Source of the DNA: Dechloromonas sp. TW-R-39-2
GTDB taxonomy: Bacteria; Pseudomonadota; Gammaproteobacteria; Burkholderiales; Rhodocyclaceae
Reading direction: 5' to 3'
NCBI RefSeq assembly: GCF_016864195.1
Contig: NZ_CP045202.1
Span: 868,001-932,000 of the forward strand
Length of the DNA: 64,000 nucleotides
Part shown: one piece after another, positions 52,579 through 62,734 of the stretch
Layout of the letters: every line of letters begins with the position of its first letter
Position numbering within the stretch: the first letter of the stretch is position 1
Made by a program: the position numbers and the translations under genes
Notes under the pieces: generated by a model
Seen by the model: the letters and a program-made list of their open reading frames with translations, nothing else
What the model was told of the DNA's origin: nothing
The model's database searches: none

Positions 52579-53415
52579 ATGTTCGGTCGCTCCCTGCTTG
52601 TGGCGCTTGTCTGTCTGGTTCCGGCATTGGCCTTCGCGCAAAATGCGGTTTATCGATTTTCTCCGGTCAATCAGTGGGATATCAACAAGACGGCAGCGTA
52701 TTGGAATCCGATCATCAAGTATGTCAGCGAGCAAAGCGGCGTCAGGCTTGAGCTGAAAATCGGCCGGACATCGGCCGATACGACGGCTTATGTGCTGGCC
52801 AAGGAAGTCGAATTCGTCTTTTCCAACCATTTGTTCAGCCCCGAGCGCGAGAAGCTGGGCTGGAAAGTTTTCGGCCGGCGCTGGACGCCGCCGCTGCAAG
52901 GGCAGATTGCGGTCCCGGCCGATTCGCCGATCACCCGGGTGGAAGAGCTGAAAGGCCAGGAGGTTGCGTTTGCCGGGCCGGAAGCATTCATCGGCTACAA
53001 GGTGACGCAGGGGTATCTGCAGGCCAGGAATATCGAGGTCAAGGCGCTTTTTGCCGGCAACCAGAATGCGGCGTTTGCCCAGATGTTTGCCGGCAAGGCC
53101 AAGGCGGTCGGGAGCAATTCAGCCTTGATCGATGGTTATTCGGCCAAGGAAGGCAAAAAGTTTCGTGTCTTGTGGACATCCGAGAGCTACCACGATCTGG
53201 CCCTGATGGCCTCGAGCAAGGTGCCGGAAAAAGATCTCAAGGCGGTTGCCTCGGCATTCGTCGGCATGCATCGCGACCCGGTCGGCAAGGCCATCCTGCT
53301 CAAGGCCTCGCAGGAGGTCGGTCTTGATCCGCAAGCCTATTTCCTGCCTGCCACGGGTGCCGACTATGCTTCCTACCGCCGGTTCTATCAGACGGTGCCG
53401 GCTACCCCGCACTGA
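52579..53415 (+). CDS. PhnD-like periplasmic binding protein
   Basis: A 278-residue exported protein of the phosphate/phosphonate-binding PhnD family. The signal peptide runs to LAFAQNA near residue 23, followed by YRFSPVNQWDINKTAAYWNPII. Lobe motifs include EVEFVFSNHLFSPE and VAFAGPEAFIGYKVTQGYLQ. GGAAAG at 52566-52571 supports ATG 52579 over ATG 52564. No permease or ATPase genes accompany it, and a hybrid kinase gene starts 9 bases after its stop. It is therefore more likely the periplasmic sensor for that kinase. Confidence 0.82.
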   Translation: MFGRSLLVALVCLVPALAFAQNAVYRFSPVNQWDINKTAAYWNPIIKYVSEQSGVRLELKIGRTSADTTAYVLAKEVEFVFSNHLFSPEREKLGWKVFGRRWTPPLQGQIAVPADSPITRVEELKGQEVAFAGPEAFIGYKVTQGYLQARNIEVKALFAGNQNAAFAQMFAGKAKAVGSNSALIDGYSAKEGKKFRVLWTSESYHDLALMASSKVPEKDLKAVASAFVGMHRDPVGKAILLKASQEVGLDPQAYFLPATGADYASYRRFYQTVPATPH

Positions 53416-53424
53416 GTTCCGATC

Positions 53425-55491
53425 ATGAAGCTGCTGCGCTACTGCTTGCCGAGGTCGCTGATTGCGCGGGTCTACGCCTTGTATTCGGCGACCTTGCTGC
53501 TTTTTGTCGGTAGCGGCCTGATCCTGTTTTATCAATACCAGTACAACGAAGCGATCGAAGAGGCGCAGCGTTCGGCGACGATGCTGATCGAAGTGGCGGC
53601 CCAGGTTGTCTCGGATAGCGTGGTGATCGGCGATTACGACACCATCCAGCGCACGCTGGATAAATCGATCATGCGCTCCCAGTTTTCTTCCGCCAAGTTC
53701 ATCGATCTGGAGGGCGGAGTGATCAAGAGCGAAAACACCTCGATTCCGCCGACGCATGCACCGGGCTGGCTGCAGGAGGGGATTGCCGAGCAGCTTTACG
53801 ATGTCAATCGGACCATTTCGGTTGGCGGGGCGGATTACGGCGTGTTGCGCCTGGCGTTTTCCGTCGATTTGATTGCCGATGGCCTGTGGCACTTGATTCG
53901 GGCGGCCGTGGCGCTTGCCCTGGTCAGCTTGCTGGGCGGCTTGTTGCTGATCTGGTTTCCGCTTCGCCACTGGCTCGGGGCGCTGAAGCGGGTCGGTGCT
54001 TTCGAACGCGACTTCCCGTCGGCGGGTAATGCAGCCGGCAATGCGGCGGAGGCGGCCTTGATCGATGATGTACCGCTTGAATTCCGCCCCGCATTCGAGT
54101 TGCTGCAGCGGACGGCGAACAGCTTGCGCAGCGAGTTGGCGGCTCGTGAACAAGCCCTGAAATCGTTGCGGGAAATTGTGGCCAGCCTGCTGCATGTCAG
54201 CGAAGTGGATGGGCGGGATGGTTCGGAGGATATTGCCGCGCTGTCGCGCGTCATTGCCCGGGTGATTGCCGAACGCGAAGTCAGCCGCCTGGAGCTGGAG
54301 CAGGCGAAGGAGGCGGCCGAGTTTGCCAATCGGGCGAAGAGCGAGTTTCTTGCCAACATGAGCCACGAAATCCGTACGCCGATGAACGGCATTATCGGGA
54401 TGACCGGTCTGGTGCTCGATTCCCGGCTGGATAGCGAGCAGCGGGAATTGCTCGATATCGTCAAGGCTTCTTCCGAATCGCTGCTGACTATCATCAACGA
54501 CATCCTCGATTTTTCGAAAATCGAGGCCGGCATGTTGTCGGTTGAACTGATTTCCTGCAATTTGCAGCAGGCGGTGCAGGAGACGATTCAGTCGATGGCG
54601 TTGCGCGCCAGTGAAAAGCGGCTGGTGCTGCGGACCGAGATCAGCCCGCAGTTGCCGGAAGACTTTGTGTCCGACCCGGTGCGTTTTCGCCAGATTGTCG
54701 TCAATCTGCTGGGCAATGCCATCAAATTCACCGAGCAGGGCGAGGTTGTTCTCTCGGTTTCGATGCTTGAACCGGCCGGTGCGCCGCGCATGTTGTGTTT
54801 TGCCGTGCGTGATACCGGGATCGGGATTCCGCCGGAAAGAGTGGCACATGTCTTTGATCCCTTTACCCAGGCTGATGGTTCGACGACCCGCAAGTATGGC
54901 GGGACGGGGCTGGGCTTGAGCATTACGCGTCGTCTGGTTGAGTTGCTGGGCGGCGAATTGGCAGTGGAGAGTACGCCTGGGGTCGGCAGTCGTTTTTATT
55001 TCACCTTGCCGGCGCCGGCCAGGGAAGGGGCGACGGTGTCGTCACCGGACTTGCCAGGGTTGGCGGTGCCGCCTGAGCCGCAGGCCGAGGCGGCGGACTT
55101 GCCTGGGCTGGCGGTGCTGCTGGTCGAGGACAATCCGGTTAACCAGAAGCTGGCGATCATGTTGCTTGAGCGCCGGGGTTACTGCGTGACGCTGGCCGAA
55201 AACGGGTTGCAGGCGATTGAAACGCTGGCCGGGCAATCGTTCGCGGTGGTCCTGATGGACATGCAGATGCCGGTGATGGACGGGATTGAAGCGGCGCGCC
55301 TGATTCGGGCGGCCGAGCGTACCGGACATCGCCCGCCGGTGCCGATCATCGCGATGACGGCCAATGCCATGCAGGGCGACCGGGAGCGCTGCATCGAGGC
55401 TGGCATGGATGACTACATTACCAAACCGATCAGGGCCGAGCAGTTGTTCGAGCGCCTGAGTCACTGGACGCGACCCGGCGCATCGTCCTGA
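53425..55491 (+). CDS. Hybrid sensor histidine kinase with receiver domain
   Basis: A 688-residue inner-membrane protein. Helix 1 is about residues 15-37, the periplasmic sensor covers about 38-150, and helix 2 about 155-185. A HAMP-like linker and coiled-coil lead to [16 protein letters not shown] with phosphoacceptor H314. The ATPase part has the N box [11 protein letters not shown], and [19 protein letters not shown] receiver domain follows with phosphoacceptor D612 in [12 protein letters not shown] and Lys in DDYITKPI. No Hpt domain or output regulator is nearby. Its input is probably the PhnD-like protein. Confidence 0.92.
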   Translation: MKLLRYCLPRSLIARVYALYSATLLLFVGSGLILFYQYQYNEAIEEAQRSATMLIEVAAQVVSDSVVIGDYDTIQRTLDKSIMRSQFSSAKFIDLEGGVIKSENTSIPPTHAPGWLQEGIAEQLYDVNRTISVGGADYGVLRLAFSVDLIADGLWHLIRAAVALALVSLLGGLLLIWFPLRHWLGALKRVGAFERDFPSAGNAAGNAAEAALIDDVPLEFRPAFELLQRTANSLRSELAAREQALKSLREIVASLLHVSEVDGRDGSEDIAALSRVIARVIAEREVSRLELEQAKEAAEFANRAKSEFLANMSHEIRTPMNGIIGMTGLVLDSRLDSEQRELLDIVKASSESLLTIINDILDFSKIEAGMLSVELISCNLQQAVQETIQSMALRASEKRLVLRTEISPQLPEDFVSDPVRFRQIVVNLLGNAIKFTEQGEVVLSVSMLEPAGAPRMLCFAVRDTGIGIPPERVAHVFDPFTQADGSTTRKYGGTGLGLSITRRLVELLGGELAVESTPGVGSRFYFTLPAPAREGATVSSPDLPGLAVPPEPQAEAADLPGLAVLLVEDNPVNQKLAIMLLERRGYCVTLAENGLQAIETLAGQSFAVVLMDMQMPVMDGIEAARLIRAAERTGHRPPVPIIAMTANAMQGDRERCIEAGMDDYITKPIRAEQLFERLSHWTRPGASS

Positions 55492-55505
55492 GCGCCGGTC
55501 GGCGT

Positions 55506-57371
55506 TCAGATCACCAGTTGTGTGCCCAGTTCGACCACGCGATTGGTCGGTATCTTGAAAAAGTCGCTGGCGCTGGTCGCATTCTTCGACATGACGGCAA
55601 ACAGGCGCGCGCGTGGCTGGGAAAACTTTCTGGTCAGTGCCGGAACGATGGTTTCACGAGACAGGTAGAAGGTCGTTTCCATCAGGTCGAAGCGTTCTCC
55701 AAAGCGTTTGCATTGCTCCAGCGCACCCGGCACATCCGGGCTTTCCATGAAGCCGTAGCGCACGATCAGGCGCTTGAAGCCCTTGCTCATGTCGTGAATG
55801 AAGATGCGGTCCAGGTCGTTCACGTAAGGTGTGTCGGTGGTCTGGATAGTCAGCAGGATGACGCGGTCGTGCAGTACCTGGTTGTGTTTCAGGTTGTGCA
55901 GCAGGGCAGCCGGCACGCCTTCCTTGGAACTGGTCATGAAGACGGCCGTGCCGTTGATCCGGTGCACGTCGTCGATGGCATTGATGAAGTCGTCCATCGG
56001 GATGCTTTGCTTGGCCATTTCCTGCGAAACCAGGCGTCGACCGCGACGCCAGGTGGTCAGCACGGTAAAGGAGATGATGCCCATGGCAATCGGGAACCAG
56101 CCGCCTTCGGGAATCTTGATTGCGTTGGCGGCAAAGAAGGCGATATCGACGGCGAGCATCAGGCCGGCGACCAGACCGACGACCAGCATGTTCCAGCGCC
56201 ACATCAGGACCATCACGAAAGCGACGAGAATGGTGTCGATCAGCATGGTACCGGTGACGGCAATACCGTAGGCCGCCGCCAGGTTGGAAGAGTTCTTGAA
56301 GCCGATGACCAGGGCAACGACGGCGAGATAGAGTGTCCAGTTGGTGAAGGGAACGTAGATCTGGCCTTCTTCCTGGCCCGAGGTGTGCACGATCTGCATG
56401 CGTGGCAACAGCCCCATCTGGATCGATTGGCGGGCGACGGAGAAGGCGCCTGAAATGACCGCCTGCGAGGCAATGACGGTGGCTGCCGTGGCCAGGATGA
56501 CCATCGGGATCAAGGCCCAGTCGGGTGCCAGGTGAAAGAAGGGGCTGGCAATCGCCTCTGGTTCGGCAAGCAGCAGTGCGCCCTGGCCGAAGTAGTTGAG
56601 GACCAGGGCCGGCATGACGAAACCAAACCAGGCGAGACGAATCGGGAAGCGTCCGAAATGCCCCATATCGGTATACAGCGCTTCGCCGCCGGTGACGGCC
56701 AGCACGACCGAACCGAGAGCGAGGAAGGCCAGGGCGGGGTGGGTCTGGATGAAGTGGAAAGCGTAGGTTGGCAACAGGGCCAGCAGCACGCTCGGGTTGT
56801 GCAGGATTTCCAGCGCGCCGAGCACGCCGAGAATGCCGAACCAGGCGACCATGATCGGGCCGAAGAACATGCCGACGGTACCGGTGCCGCGTTTCTGGAT
56901 GAAGAACAGGACGGTGATGATGGTCAGCGTGATCGGGATGACATAAGGGGTGAGTTTCGGTGTGATCAGTTCCATGCCTTCGACGGCGGAAAGCACCGAA
57001 ATGGCCGGGGTGATCATGCTGTCGCCGTAAAACAGCGCGGCGGCAAAAATGCCGAGCAGGGTAATCACCCAGGAGACGCGGGGATTTTTGGCTCGTTCGG
57101 TAATCAGCGCCAGCAAGGCGAGCGAGCCGCCTTCGCCCCGGTTGTCGGCCCGCATGATGATCGCGACGTATTTGACCGAGACTAGCGCGACGATCGACCA
57201 GAAGACCATCGACAGGATGCCGAGGATGTTTTCCGGGGTGACCGGAATCGGGTGGTGGCCGTTGAAGATTTCTTTCAGGGCATAGAGCGGACTGGTGCCG
57301 ATGTCGCCGAAGACCACGCCGATGGCGGCAACGGTGATTGCCGGAAGTGCTGCTTTTGAATGTGCTGTCAT
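55506..57371 (-). CDS. kup: Low-affinity potassium transporter Kup (copy 2)
   Basis: A 621-residue KUP-family transporter. It carries the same signatures as copy 1: [19 protein letters not shown] at the N-terminus, [15 protein letters not shown], and an ending [18 protein letters not shown]. The central membrane region is strongly similar; the cytoplasmic C-terminal domain is the most divergent part. The gene converges with the hybrid kinase gene with a 14-base gap. ATG 57371 has GGGG upstream. The 220-base spacer 57372-57591 shows no gene or clear element. Confidence 0.95.
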   Translation of the reverse strand: MTAHSKAALPAITVAAIGVVFGDIGTSPLYALKEIFNGHHPIPVTPENILGILSMVFWSIVALVSVKYVAIIMRADNRGEGGSLALLALITERAKNPRVSWVITLLGIFAAALFYGDSMITPAISVLSAVEGMELITPKLTPYVIPITLTIITVLFFIQKRGTGTVGMFFGPIMVAWFGILGVLGALEILHNPSVLLALLPTYAFHFIQTHPALAFLALGSVVLAVTGGEALYTDMGHFGRFPIRLAWFGFVMPALVLNYFGQGALLLAEPEAIASPFFHLAPDWALIPMVILATAATVIASQAVISGAFSVARQSIQMGLLPRMQIVHTSGQEEGQIYVPFTNWTLYLAVVALVIGFKNSSNLAAAYGIAVTGTMLIDTILVAFVMVLMWRWNMLVVGLVAGLMLAVDIAFFAANAIKIPEGGWFPIAMGIISFTVLTTWRRGRRLVSQEMAKQSIPMDDFINAIDDVHRINGTAVFMTSSKEGVPAALLHNLKHNQVLHDRVILLTIQTTDTPYVNDLDRIFIHDMSKGFKRLIVRYGFMESPDVPGALEQCKRFGERFDLMETTFYLSRETIVPALTRKFSQPRARLFAVMSKNATSASDFFKIPTNRVVELGTQLVI

Positions 57372-57591
57372 GATTTCCCCGATGCGCCTTGGGCGCTATT
57401 TTTGCTGCCCGTCCGCGTGCTTTTGCCAGCTTTCGGGTCAGTCAAAGAATCTAGCACTTTGCCGGCATGTTTGATATCGCCGGGCGGCTATGACGAGGCA
57501 TTAAAGTGAGCGGATTTGCGTAAAACGCAGCTTTCACGGCGCTGTAACATCGGCCGGCTAGTGTGCCTGCCCATTGGCATGTTACGGCGGG

Positions 57592-58500
57592 ATGAAAGTG
57601 CGCTTACAGACACCTTGGTTCAGGCGGGGAGTGCTTGCGGTGCTGGTCGGAATCGGGCTTTCTGCCTGCTCGCCGCGCCAGCTGGTCGTTGGTAGCCTGG
57701 CGGATGAACTGGCCAGCCCGGCGTTGGGTAATGAAACCGATCTGATCCTGCTGCGCGACGCAGCACCGTTTCATCTCAAGTTGTCGGAAACGGTTTTGCA
57801 CCAGCAGCCGGGACATCGAGCCCTGGCCGAAGCCGTGGCGGCTGGATTCACGCAATACGCCTATGCATTCCTGGCCTTTGACGCCGACCGGATCGAGGCG
57901 ACCGATGCTGGTGCCGCCGAGCGACTGCGCCGCCGGGCCGCCGGGCTTTATGCGCGAGCCCATCGCCATGCGATGACGGCGCTTGAAATCAGCCAGCCCG
58001 GTTTGACTGCGGTATTGGCCGGCAGCACGCCGGGCGGTACCTTGCACATCGAGCCGGCCCAGGTCGGCCTGGCTTATTGGGCTGCAGCTTCCTGGGGCGG
58101 CTGGATTTCCTTGAGCAAGGATGAGCCTGATGTCGTGGCTGATTTGCCGCAGGCCATTCGTCTGACCGAGGCCGCCTGGCGTGTCGATCCCACCTGGGGG
58201 CAGGGGGCGCTGAGTGGCCTGATGGGCAGCTTCGAGGCGGCCCGTCCGGGGGGGAGCCCGGTGCTGGCCTTGCGCTATTTCGACCAGGCTATTCGCGACT
58301 CTGGCGGCACCGGCGCTGCGGCGCTGGTCGCCAAAGCCGAGGGCTACGCCTTGCCGGGCGGCGATCGTCCGATGTTCGAAGTCTTGCTCCGGCAGGCGCT
58401 GGCCATCCGGGAGGCCGCGGGCAGCCCACTGGCCGTGCAAAACGAAGTGATGCGTCAGCGCGCTGCCTGGTTGTTGAGCAAGGCTGACGATCTGTTCTGA
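57592..58500 (+). CDS. TRAP transporter TatT-family lipoprotein
   Basis: A 302-residue lipoprotein: leader LVGIGLSACSPRQ, then a helical repeat domain of TPR-like character. Family blocks include LLRDAAPFHLKLSETVLHQQPGHRALAEAVAAGFTQYAYAF and AYWAAASWGGWISLSKDEPDVVADLPQA. TatT proteins form ring assemblies with a partner binding protein in T-component TRAP systems and may help lipid or hydrophobic-ligand uptake. The binding protein and fused permease genes follow directly. ATG 57592 chosen over the upstream start at 57574. Confidence 0.88.
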   Translation: MKVRLQTPWFRRGVLAVLVGIGLSACSPRQLVVGSLADELASPALGNETDLILLRDAAPFHLKLSETVLHQQPGHRALAEAVAAGFTQYAYAFLAFDADRIEATDAGAAERLRRRAAGLYARAHRHAMTALEISQPGLTAVLAGSTPGGTLHIEPAQVGLAYWAAASWGGWISLSKDEPDVVADLPQAIRLTEAAWRVDPTWGQGALSGLMGSFEAARPGGSPVLALRYFDQAIRDSGGTGAAALVAKAEGYALPGGDRPMFEVLLRQALAIREAAGSPLAVQNEVMRQRAAWLLSKADDLF

Positions 58501-58524
58501 ATGACGAAAACAAGCGGAGAGAAA

Positions 58525-59529
58525 ATGAACAACAAATGGATCGCACTGCTTCTGGGCGGATTGCTGGCATGCCATGTGTGGGGCGCCGACAAGCAGTTGA
58601 AGATTGGCACTCTGGCACCGAAAAATTCGCTCTATCACCGCCAGTTGATGACTTTGGGCGAAACCTGGCGGACGGCCCAGGGCGGGGGGGCGAAGTACCT
58701 GGTTTATCCCGATGGCAGTCAGGGCGGAGAAACCGACATGGTGCGCCGGATGCGCATCGGCCAGTTGCAGGGCGGGCTGCTCTCGGTGGTGGGGTTGCGC
58801 GAGATCGAGCCGTCGATTGCTGCGCTGCAGGCCATGCCGCTGATGTTCAACAGTTGGGATGAGGTCGATTACGTGCGCGAAAAAATGCGCCCGGCGATGG
58901 AGAAAAAATTCTTCGACAAGGGATTTGTCGTATTGGCCTGGGGCGATGCCGGCTGGGTGCGGTTTTTCTCAAAGGCGCCAGGGCTGCGGCCGGATGACTA
59001 CAAGAAGATGAAGTTTTTTGCCTGGGGCAGCGAACTCGAGCAGCAGGAGATCATGAAGAATCTCGGCTATACGCCGGTGCCGCTGGAAACCGGCGATATC
59101 CTGCCGGCCATCCAGACGGGCATGATCAACGCGGTGCCATCGACGCCCTATTTCGCGCTGGCCACCCAGATCTATAACAGTGCGCCGAACATGCTCGATC
59201 TCAACTGGGCGCCGATTGTCGGGGCCTTGGTGGTGACTCGCAAATCCTGGGATGAAATGTCACCCGAGGTGCAGGCCCAGGTTCGCGAGGCCGGTGAAAA
59301 GGCCGGCGCGCAAATCCGGGCCCGGGCGCGTCAGGAGGTTGATGAGGCGGTCGAGGCGATGAAAAAACGGGGTCTTGCGGTCAACACCCCAAATCCGGAA
59401 CAAATGAAGGAGTGGCAGGCGCTGGCGGCCCAGCTTTATCCCAAGGTGCGGGGCAAGATGGTGCCGGCCGAGACTTTCGACGAGGTCGTTGGCCACCTCA
59501 AAACCTATCGCAACGGTAAAGGCAAGTAA
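58525..59529 (+). CDS. TRAP transporter substrate-binding protein (DctP family)
   Basis: A 334-residue exported binding protein. The signal peptide is about residues 1-21 (…ACHVWGAD), followed by LKIGTLAPKNSLYHRQLM. The hallmark loop QAMPLMFNSWDEVDYV and the ligand-Arg region FAWGSELEQQEIMKNLGYTPV are visible. GGAGAG four to five bases upstream supports ATG 58525 rather than 58501. It pairs with the TatT gene before it and the fused permease after it. Substrate unknown; organic acids or hydrophobic compounds are possible. Confidence 0.9.
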   Translation: MNNKWIALLLGGLLACHVWGADKQLKIGTLAPKNSLYHRQLMTLGETWRTAQGGGAKYLVYPDGSQGGETDMVRRMRIGQLQGGLLSVVGLREIEPSIAALQAMPLMFNSWDEVDYVREKMRPAMEKKFFDKGFVVLAWGDAGWVRFFSKAPGLRPDDYKKMKFFAWGSELEQQEIMKNLGYTPVPLETGDILPAIQTGMINAVPSTPYFALATQIYNSAPNMLDLNWAPIVGALVVTRKSWDEMSPEVQAQVREAGEKAGAQIRARARQEVDEAVEAMKKRGLAVNTPNPEQMKEWQALAAQLYPKVRGKMVPAETFDEVVGHLKTYRNGKGK

Positions 59530-59532
59530 GCG

Positions 59533-61350
59533 ATGCCCGGCATCTTGCCTCGCCTGGGGCGTTTTGACGAATGGCTGGCCTCGGCTGCGCTCGGCTTGAT
59601 GTTGCTGATTCCCCTGCTCGAAATGGGACTGCGTCCCGTGTTCGGCCAGGGGATCGAGAATGCGCCTTTGCTGGTCCAGCATCTGGGCCTGGTGCTGGCC
59701 ATGTTCGGCGCCTTGCTGGCCGAGCGCGGCGGACACCTCAGTACGCTCGGCAGCGGACTGGCTGCTTCGGGCAACCGCCGCGTGCAGGCCTCCGCTCAGG
59801 CTTTTGCCCGGGTCAGTTCTGCGCTCCTTTGCGGGATGTTGGCCGAAGCGTGCTGGCGCTTCGTGGCGAGCGAGATGGAGGCTCCCCGCGACCTGGCGTA
59901 CGGCATTCCCGGCTGGCTGGTCCAACTGGCGATGCCGTTCGGCTTTGCCTGGCTTGGTTTGAGAATGGCCGCCCGTCTGTCGTCAAAAACCGTTCCGCGC
60001 GCCCTGGGGGCGGTGCTCCTGCCGCTCGGCGGCTTCTGCTTTGCGCGCTATTTTGACGGCGCGACCCTGCCGGTCTGGCCGTTTGTCTGCTGGCTGCTGG
60101 CGATTCTCTGGTGCGGGGCTCCCGTCTTTGCCGTGCTTGGCGGGCTGGCGCTGGCGCTCTTCTGGATGGACGGCCAGCCGCTGGCCTCGGTTCCGCTGAG
60201 TCATTACCAGATTACTGTTAATCCATCGTTGCCGGCGCTGCCCCTGTTTACGCTGGCCGGCTTGCTCTTCGCCCGGACCGGTGCGGCCGGGCGGCTTGGT
60301 CATCTGTTCCGCTCGCTGTTCGGTGGCGGTGTCAGCGGTACGGCCATTGCGGCGGCTGTCCTCTGCTCGTTTTTCACGGCCTTTACCGGCGGCAGCGGGG
60401 TGACCATCCTGGCGCTGGGCGGCTTGCTCTTGCCCTTGCTCAACCAGGCCGGGTTCCCCGAGCGGCGGGGCATCAGTCTGGTGACCAGCGCCAGTGCGCT
60501 GGGTGTCCTGCTGGCGCCATCGGTGCCTTTGATCATGTACGCCATCATTGCCCGCGTGCCGATCAACACCCTGTTCCTCGCCGGTCTGTTGCCGGCGGTC
60601 GTGATGGTCGGCTGCCTGCTGCTGATCGGGGGTTATCTGAAAACCAGGACTGTCGCGGTCAACGCCGTTCCGCGTGCCGGTTTTGCAGAAATACGAGCCG
60701 CTGCCTGGGCGGCCAAATGGGAAATCCTGGCCCCTTTCGTGGCGATCGGTTCGCTCGTTGGAGGCGTTGCGACACCGACCGAAAGTGCCGCCCTGACGGC
60801 GCTTTACGCCTTGCTGACCCAGTCGATGGCGCATCGCGAGCTTGACTGGCCGCTCTTGCGCCAGGCGCTGGCCCACTGTGCCGAAGTGATTGGCGGCATC
60901 ATGCTGATCCTTGGCATGGCCTTGGGGCTGACCAATTTCCTGGTCGATGCCGGCGTTCCCGATGCGGCGATCGACTGGGTTCAGTCGATGCTGCCGAACA
61001 AGCTGGCCTTCCTGGTGGCACTGAACCTGTTCCTGCTGCTGGCCGGGGCGTTGATGGAAATTTATGCCGCGATTATCGTGCTGGTGCCGCTGTTATTGCC
61101 GGTTGCACTGGCTTACGGGATTGATCCGGTGCACTTCGGGGTGATTTTCCTGGCCAATATCGAGATGGGTTTTCTCTGTCCGCCGGCCGGGATGAACCTT
61201 TATTTTGCTTCGGCCATGTTCGATAAGCCGATTCGCTACGTGGCGGCTTCCGTTCTGCCGGCGGTCGCTGCCATGTTTGCCGGGGCGCTGCTGATTTCGC
61301 TGGTGCCAGGGCTGGCGACCTGGTTGCCGGGGCTGGCCGGCATGCGTTAG
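59533..61350 (+). CDS. TRAP transporter fused small/large permease (DctQM)
   Basis: A 605-residue inner-membrane protein. The first ~180 residues are the four-helix DctQ part (FDEWLASAALGLMLLIPLLEMGLRPVFGQG). The rest is the DctM part with LPLFTLAGLLFARTGAAGRL, FTAFTGGSGVTILALGGLLLP, TPTESAALTALYALL and NIEMGFLCPPAGMNLYFAS. It uses a Na+ or proton gradient to import the ligand delivered by the binding protein. Start three bases after the previous stop. Confidence 0.93.
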   Translation: MPGILPRLGRFDEWLASAALGLMLLIPLLEMGLRPVFGQGIENAPLLVQHLGLVLAMFGALLAERGGHLSTLGSGLAASGNRRVQASAQAFARVSSALLCGMLAEACWRFVASEMEAPRDLAYGIPGWLVQLAMPFGFAWLGLRMAARLSSKTVPRALGAVLLPLGGFCFARYFDGATLPVWPFVCWLLAILWCGAPVFAVLGGLALALFWMDGQPLASVPLSHYQITVNPSLPALPLFTLAGLLFARTGAAGRLGHLFRSLFGGGVSGTAIAAAVLCSFFTAFTGGSGVTILALGGLLLPLLNQAGFPERRGISLVTSASALGVLLAPSVPLIMYAIIARVPINTLFLAGLLPAVVMVGCLLLIGGYLKTRTVAVNAVPRAGFAEIRAAAWAAKWEILAPFVAIGSLVGGVATPTESAALTALYALLTQSMAHRELDWPLLRQALAHCAEVIGGIMLILGMALGLTNFLVDAGVPDAAIDWVQSMLPNKLAFLVALNLFLLLAGALMEIYAAIIVLVPLLLPVALAYGIDPVHFGVIFLANIEMGFLCPPAGMNLYFASAMFDKPIRYVAASVLPAVAAMFAGALLISLVPGLATWLPGLAGMR

Positions 61351-61367
61351 CGCAAGGCCGGGGTCTT

Positions 61368-61422
61368 CATTGCGAACTGCGCGGCAAGAGGCTTGCCGGA
61401 TTGCCGCGCGCGGTTCGCAATG
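61368..61422. repeat. Long imperfect hairpin between converging genes (REP-like or terminator)
   Basis: CATTGCGAACTGCGCGGCAA at 61368-61387 pairs with 61401-61422 with one mismatch and a two-base bulge, enclosing a 13-base loop. The CATTGCGAAC start recalls widespread proteobacterial REP-type palindromes. It lies between the convergent TRAP permease and BON genes and could end both transcripts, though no long T-run follows. Confidence 0.6.
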
Positions 61423-61438
61423 AGTTTTCTACGGTTGT

Positions 61439-62107
61439 TTAACGCGTTTCAACCGGCGCCGTCTGGGCCGGTGCCGTGCGGGCGCCGCCGGGGGCGCTGC
61501 TGTCGATCCGGCGAACGTCGGCGTCGCTGACGACTTCCATCACATTGACCACCTTGCGTACGCCGTCGGTCGTGCGGGCGATGGCGACGGCAACCTTGGC
61601 TTCGCGTTCGGTGACGATGCCCATCAGGTAGGCGATGCCGGCTTCGGTGACAACCTTGATGTGGTTGGCCGAGAGCTGGTTCGAGTCGACCAGGCGAGCT
61701 TTCAGCTTGGAGGTGATGTAGGCGTCGTTGCTGCGATTGCCGAGGGCTGAGGCCGGTGCGATGGCCAGCTCGTTGAACACTTCGCGTACACCTTCGAGCT
61801 TGCCGGTTTGTTCTCCGACGATGGCCTTGGCTTCTTCGCTCGAAACCTCGCCGGTAATCAGCACGCGGCGGTTGTAGGCCGTGTAGTTGATATGGGCCAG
61901 GGCCTTGTATTTTTCGGGAACGGCCTGGGCGGCCTTCCATTCGGTCGTTTCGTCGTCCGTCTGGGTGCCGGTCGAGCGGCGGTCGTGGGCGCTCATCACG
62001 CCGGCCGCAGCGCCGGTGGCGATGACCGCCGGAATGCAGCCCTGGAGCATCGGCAGGGCCAGAATCAGGGCGGCGGCGCCGAGGCCGAGTTTGAATTTAT
62101 GCATCAT
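61439..62107 (-). CDS. BON-domain outer-membrane lipoprotein (DolP/YraP-like)
   Basis: A 222-residue lipoprotein: leader [12 protein letters not shown], then two BON domains (about 60-130 and 135-205) with [23 protein letters not shown] and [34 protein letters not shown]. DolP maintains outer-membrane integrity in E. coli, where the order rsmI-lpoA-yraN-diaA-dolP is comparable. Two adjacent ATG codons (62107, 62104) follow GGAGG; the second has the better spacing. The first overlaps the isomerase stop. Confidence 0.88.
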   Translation of the reverse strand: MMHKFKLGLGAAALILALPMLQGCIPAVIATGAAAGVMSAHDRRSTGTQTDDETTEWKAAQAVPEKYKALAHINYTAYNRRVLITGEVSSEEAKAIVGEQTGKLEGVREVFNELAIAPASALGNRSNDAYITSKLKARLVDSNQLSANHIKVVTEAGIAYLMGIVTEREAKVAVAIARTTDGVRKVVNVMEVVSDADVRRIDSSAPGGARTAPAQTAPVETR

Positions 62108-62694
62108 TCACCTCCGAGGAGCAGGGCGTCGATCCCATCGCACAGGCAATGGATGACCAGCAGGTGGGTTTCCTGGATGCGTGCCGTCCGGTCGGCCGGA
62201 ACGCACAGATGGATGTCGTCGTCGCGCAGCATTTCGCCGATCAGGCCGCCGCCTTTGCCGGTCAGTGCGACCACGATCATGTCGGCATCGTGCGCCGCCT
62301 TGATCGCTTCGATCACGTTGGCCGAATTGCCGGAGGTGGAAATGGCGAGCAGTACGTCGCCGGCGTGGCCGAGACCGCGTACTTGCTTGGAGAAAATCTG
62401 GTTGAACGAGTAATCGTTGCCGACGGCCGTCAGGATCGAGCTGTCGGTGGTCAGTGCGATGGCCGCCAGTTCCTGGCGCTCCGCTTCAAAACGTCCGATC
62501 AGTTCGGCTGCGAAATGCTGGGAGTCTCCCGCCGAGCCGCCGTTGCCGCAGGCGAGAATCTTGCCGCCGTTGATCAGGCTGTTGAACAGGGTTTCGATGC
62601 CGGCAGCAATCGGGGCGGCCATCATCTCGATGGCGTCGAGCTTGGTGTGGGCACTGTCTTCGAAATGCTTGGCAACGCGGGCGATGAGATCCAT
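62104..62694 (-). CDS. SIS-domain phosphosugar isomerase (GmhA/DiaA family)
   Basis: A 196-residue SIS protein. [22 protein letters not shown] near 49-70 and [21 protein letters not shown] near 113-133 are the sugar-phosphate-binding loops. It is annotated as phosphoheptose isomerase in many relatives, but the position between YraN and BON genes is that of diaA, a DnaA-binding initiator factor. Both roles share the fold, and sequence reading alone cannot choose. A heptose adenylyltransferase elsewhere in the window shows heptose LPS is made. Confidence 0.88.
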   Translation of the reverse strand: MDLIARVAKHFEDSAHTKLDAIEMMAAPIAAGIETLFNSLINGGKILACGNGGSAGDSQHFAAELIGRFEAERQELAAIALTTDSSILTAVGNDYSFNQIFSKQVRGLGHAGDVLLAISTSGNSANVIEAIKAAHDADMIVVALTGKGGGLIGEMLRDDDIHLCVPADRTARIQETHLLVIHCLCDGIDALLLGGE

Positions 62695-62734
62695 ATTTTT
62701 AGCTGGTTGGGGCTGGTAACCGGGTCATTCTACA

